From Chloroflexota bacterium (lineage in GTDB: Bacteria; Chloroflexota; Dehalococcoidia; JACPQK01), in the NCBI GenBank assembly GCA_016190535.1, contig JACPQK010000086.1, positions 1 to 5,947 on the forward strand: a stretch of DNA of 5,947 nt, given 5' to 3'. Positions within the stretch are counted from its first letter, which is position 1. Every line of letters starts with the position of its first letter. The position numbers and the translations under genes were made by a program. Below, piece by piece: positions 5,911 to 5,947 of the stretch. The notes beneath the pieces are model-generated. The model was not told the origin of the DNA. It saw nothing but the letters and a program-made list of their open reading frames with translations, and made no database searches.

Positions 5911-5947
5911 CCAAACCTGGTGCTCTACCTGGCCTGTTTGACCTCAA

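Larger units (their letters stand above)
5843..5947 (-). other. Leader region upstream of the array
   Basis: About 105 nt upstream of copy A. I see no gene start, tRNA or convincing -35/-10 pair. It holds the GC-rich hairpin listed separately, a direct repeat of ACCTGG at 5915-5920 and 5927-5932 (12-bp period), and a short interrupted palindrome TTGACCTCAA at the window edge (5938-5947). The last two are short enough to be chance. Any operon promoter is either here in an unrecognised form or beyond the right edge. Confidence 0.4.

Noticed and set aside
5840..5947. N-terminal extension of copy A to the window edge
   Set aside because: The frame is open, but the extension is unrelated to the paralogues, crosses a strong hairpin and lies upstream of a well-placed GGGAGG.
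1..5947. CRISPR array, transposon ends, tRNA or rRNA genes
   Set aside because: The only repetition is the 1.45-1.49 kb gene array and short shared coding runs; no short regular repeats, transposase or RNA gene pattern was seen.

Overview
The window is almost entirely filled by one tandem array: four adjacent, paralogous genes of about 480 codons, all on the minus strand and transcribed right to left. In order of transcription they are copy A (5839-4397), copy B (about 4385-2934), copy C (2897-1455) and copy D (1429 to beyond position 1). Copies A, B and C are complete. Copy D is open to the left edge and probably lacks only a few C-terminal codons. The gaps are 11, 36 and 25 nt, each gene has a Shine-Dalgarno-like sequence, and there is no terminator between them, so this reads as one operon. 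The only other sequence is the roughly 105-nt leader upstream of copy A, which holds a GC-rich hairpin and no convincing promoter.

All four proteins align along their whole length with MtmB, the monomethylamine:corrinoid methyltransferase (a TIM barrel) of methylamine-using methanogens and some anaerobic bacteria. The comparison was made by eye against a remembered Methanosarcina barkeri MtmB sequence. Matches include a D-[YF]-D start block, the GLY.x.DT.R block, a GRP-x-M block, a [LQ]KID.D block, a GAY/GGY...EE block and the C-terminal LE.LG block. Canonical MtmB carries pyrrolysine (Pyl202), encoded by an in-frame amber codon, two residues after the Met of GRP-x-M. Here all four copies have an ordinary glycine codon (GGG, GGC, GGA, GGG) at that site and no internal stop. 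The recalled MtmB pocket residues Glu229 and Glu259 align with Pro and Ser in every copy. The Gln333 and Tyr335 positions differ from copy to copy. The window therefore encodes a pyrrolysine-free branch of the MtmB family, in the way MtgB-type proteins are a pyrrolysine-free branch of the MttB family. Its substrate cannot be read from the sequence and need not be monomethylamine.

The four proteins share almost the same residue numbering over about 400 residues, but their pockets and distal thirds differ. All four also share a conserved C-terminal tail (consensus DDEE.GT[FY]E.LTAR[ED]W) that runs past the end of canonical MtmB. Either they form one mixed oligomer, or each handles a different methylated substrate and shares a corrinoid partner. 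No corrinoid protein, RamA-type activase or pyl gene is visible in the window.

The host cannot be named. The DNA is GC-rich with frequent AGG, ATA and GGG codons, Shine-Dalgarno-led genes and tight operon packing, which fits an uncultured anaerobic bacterium (a Chloroflexota-like lineage is one guess). An archaeon is not excluded.
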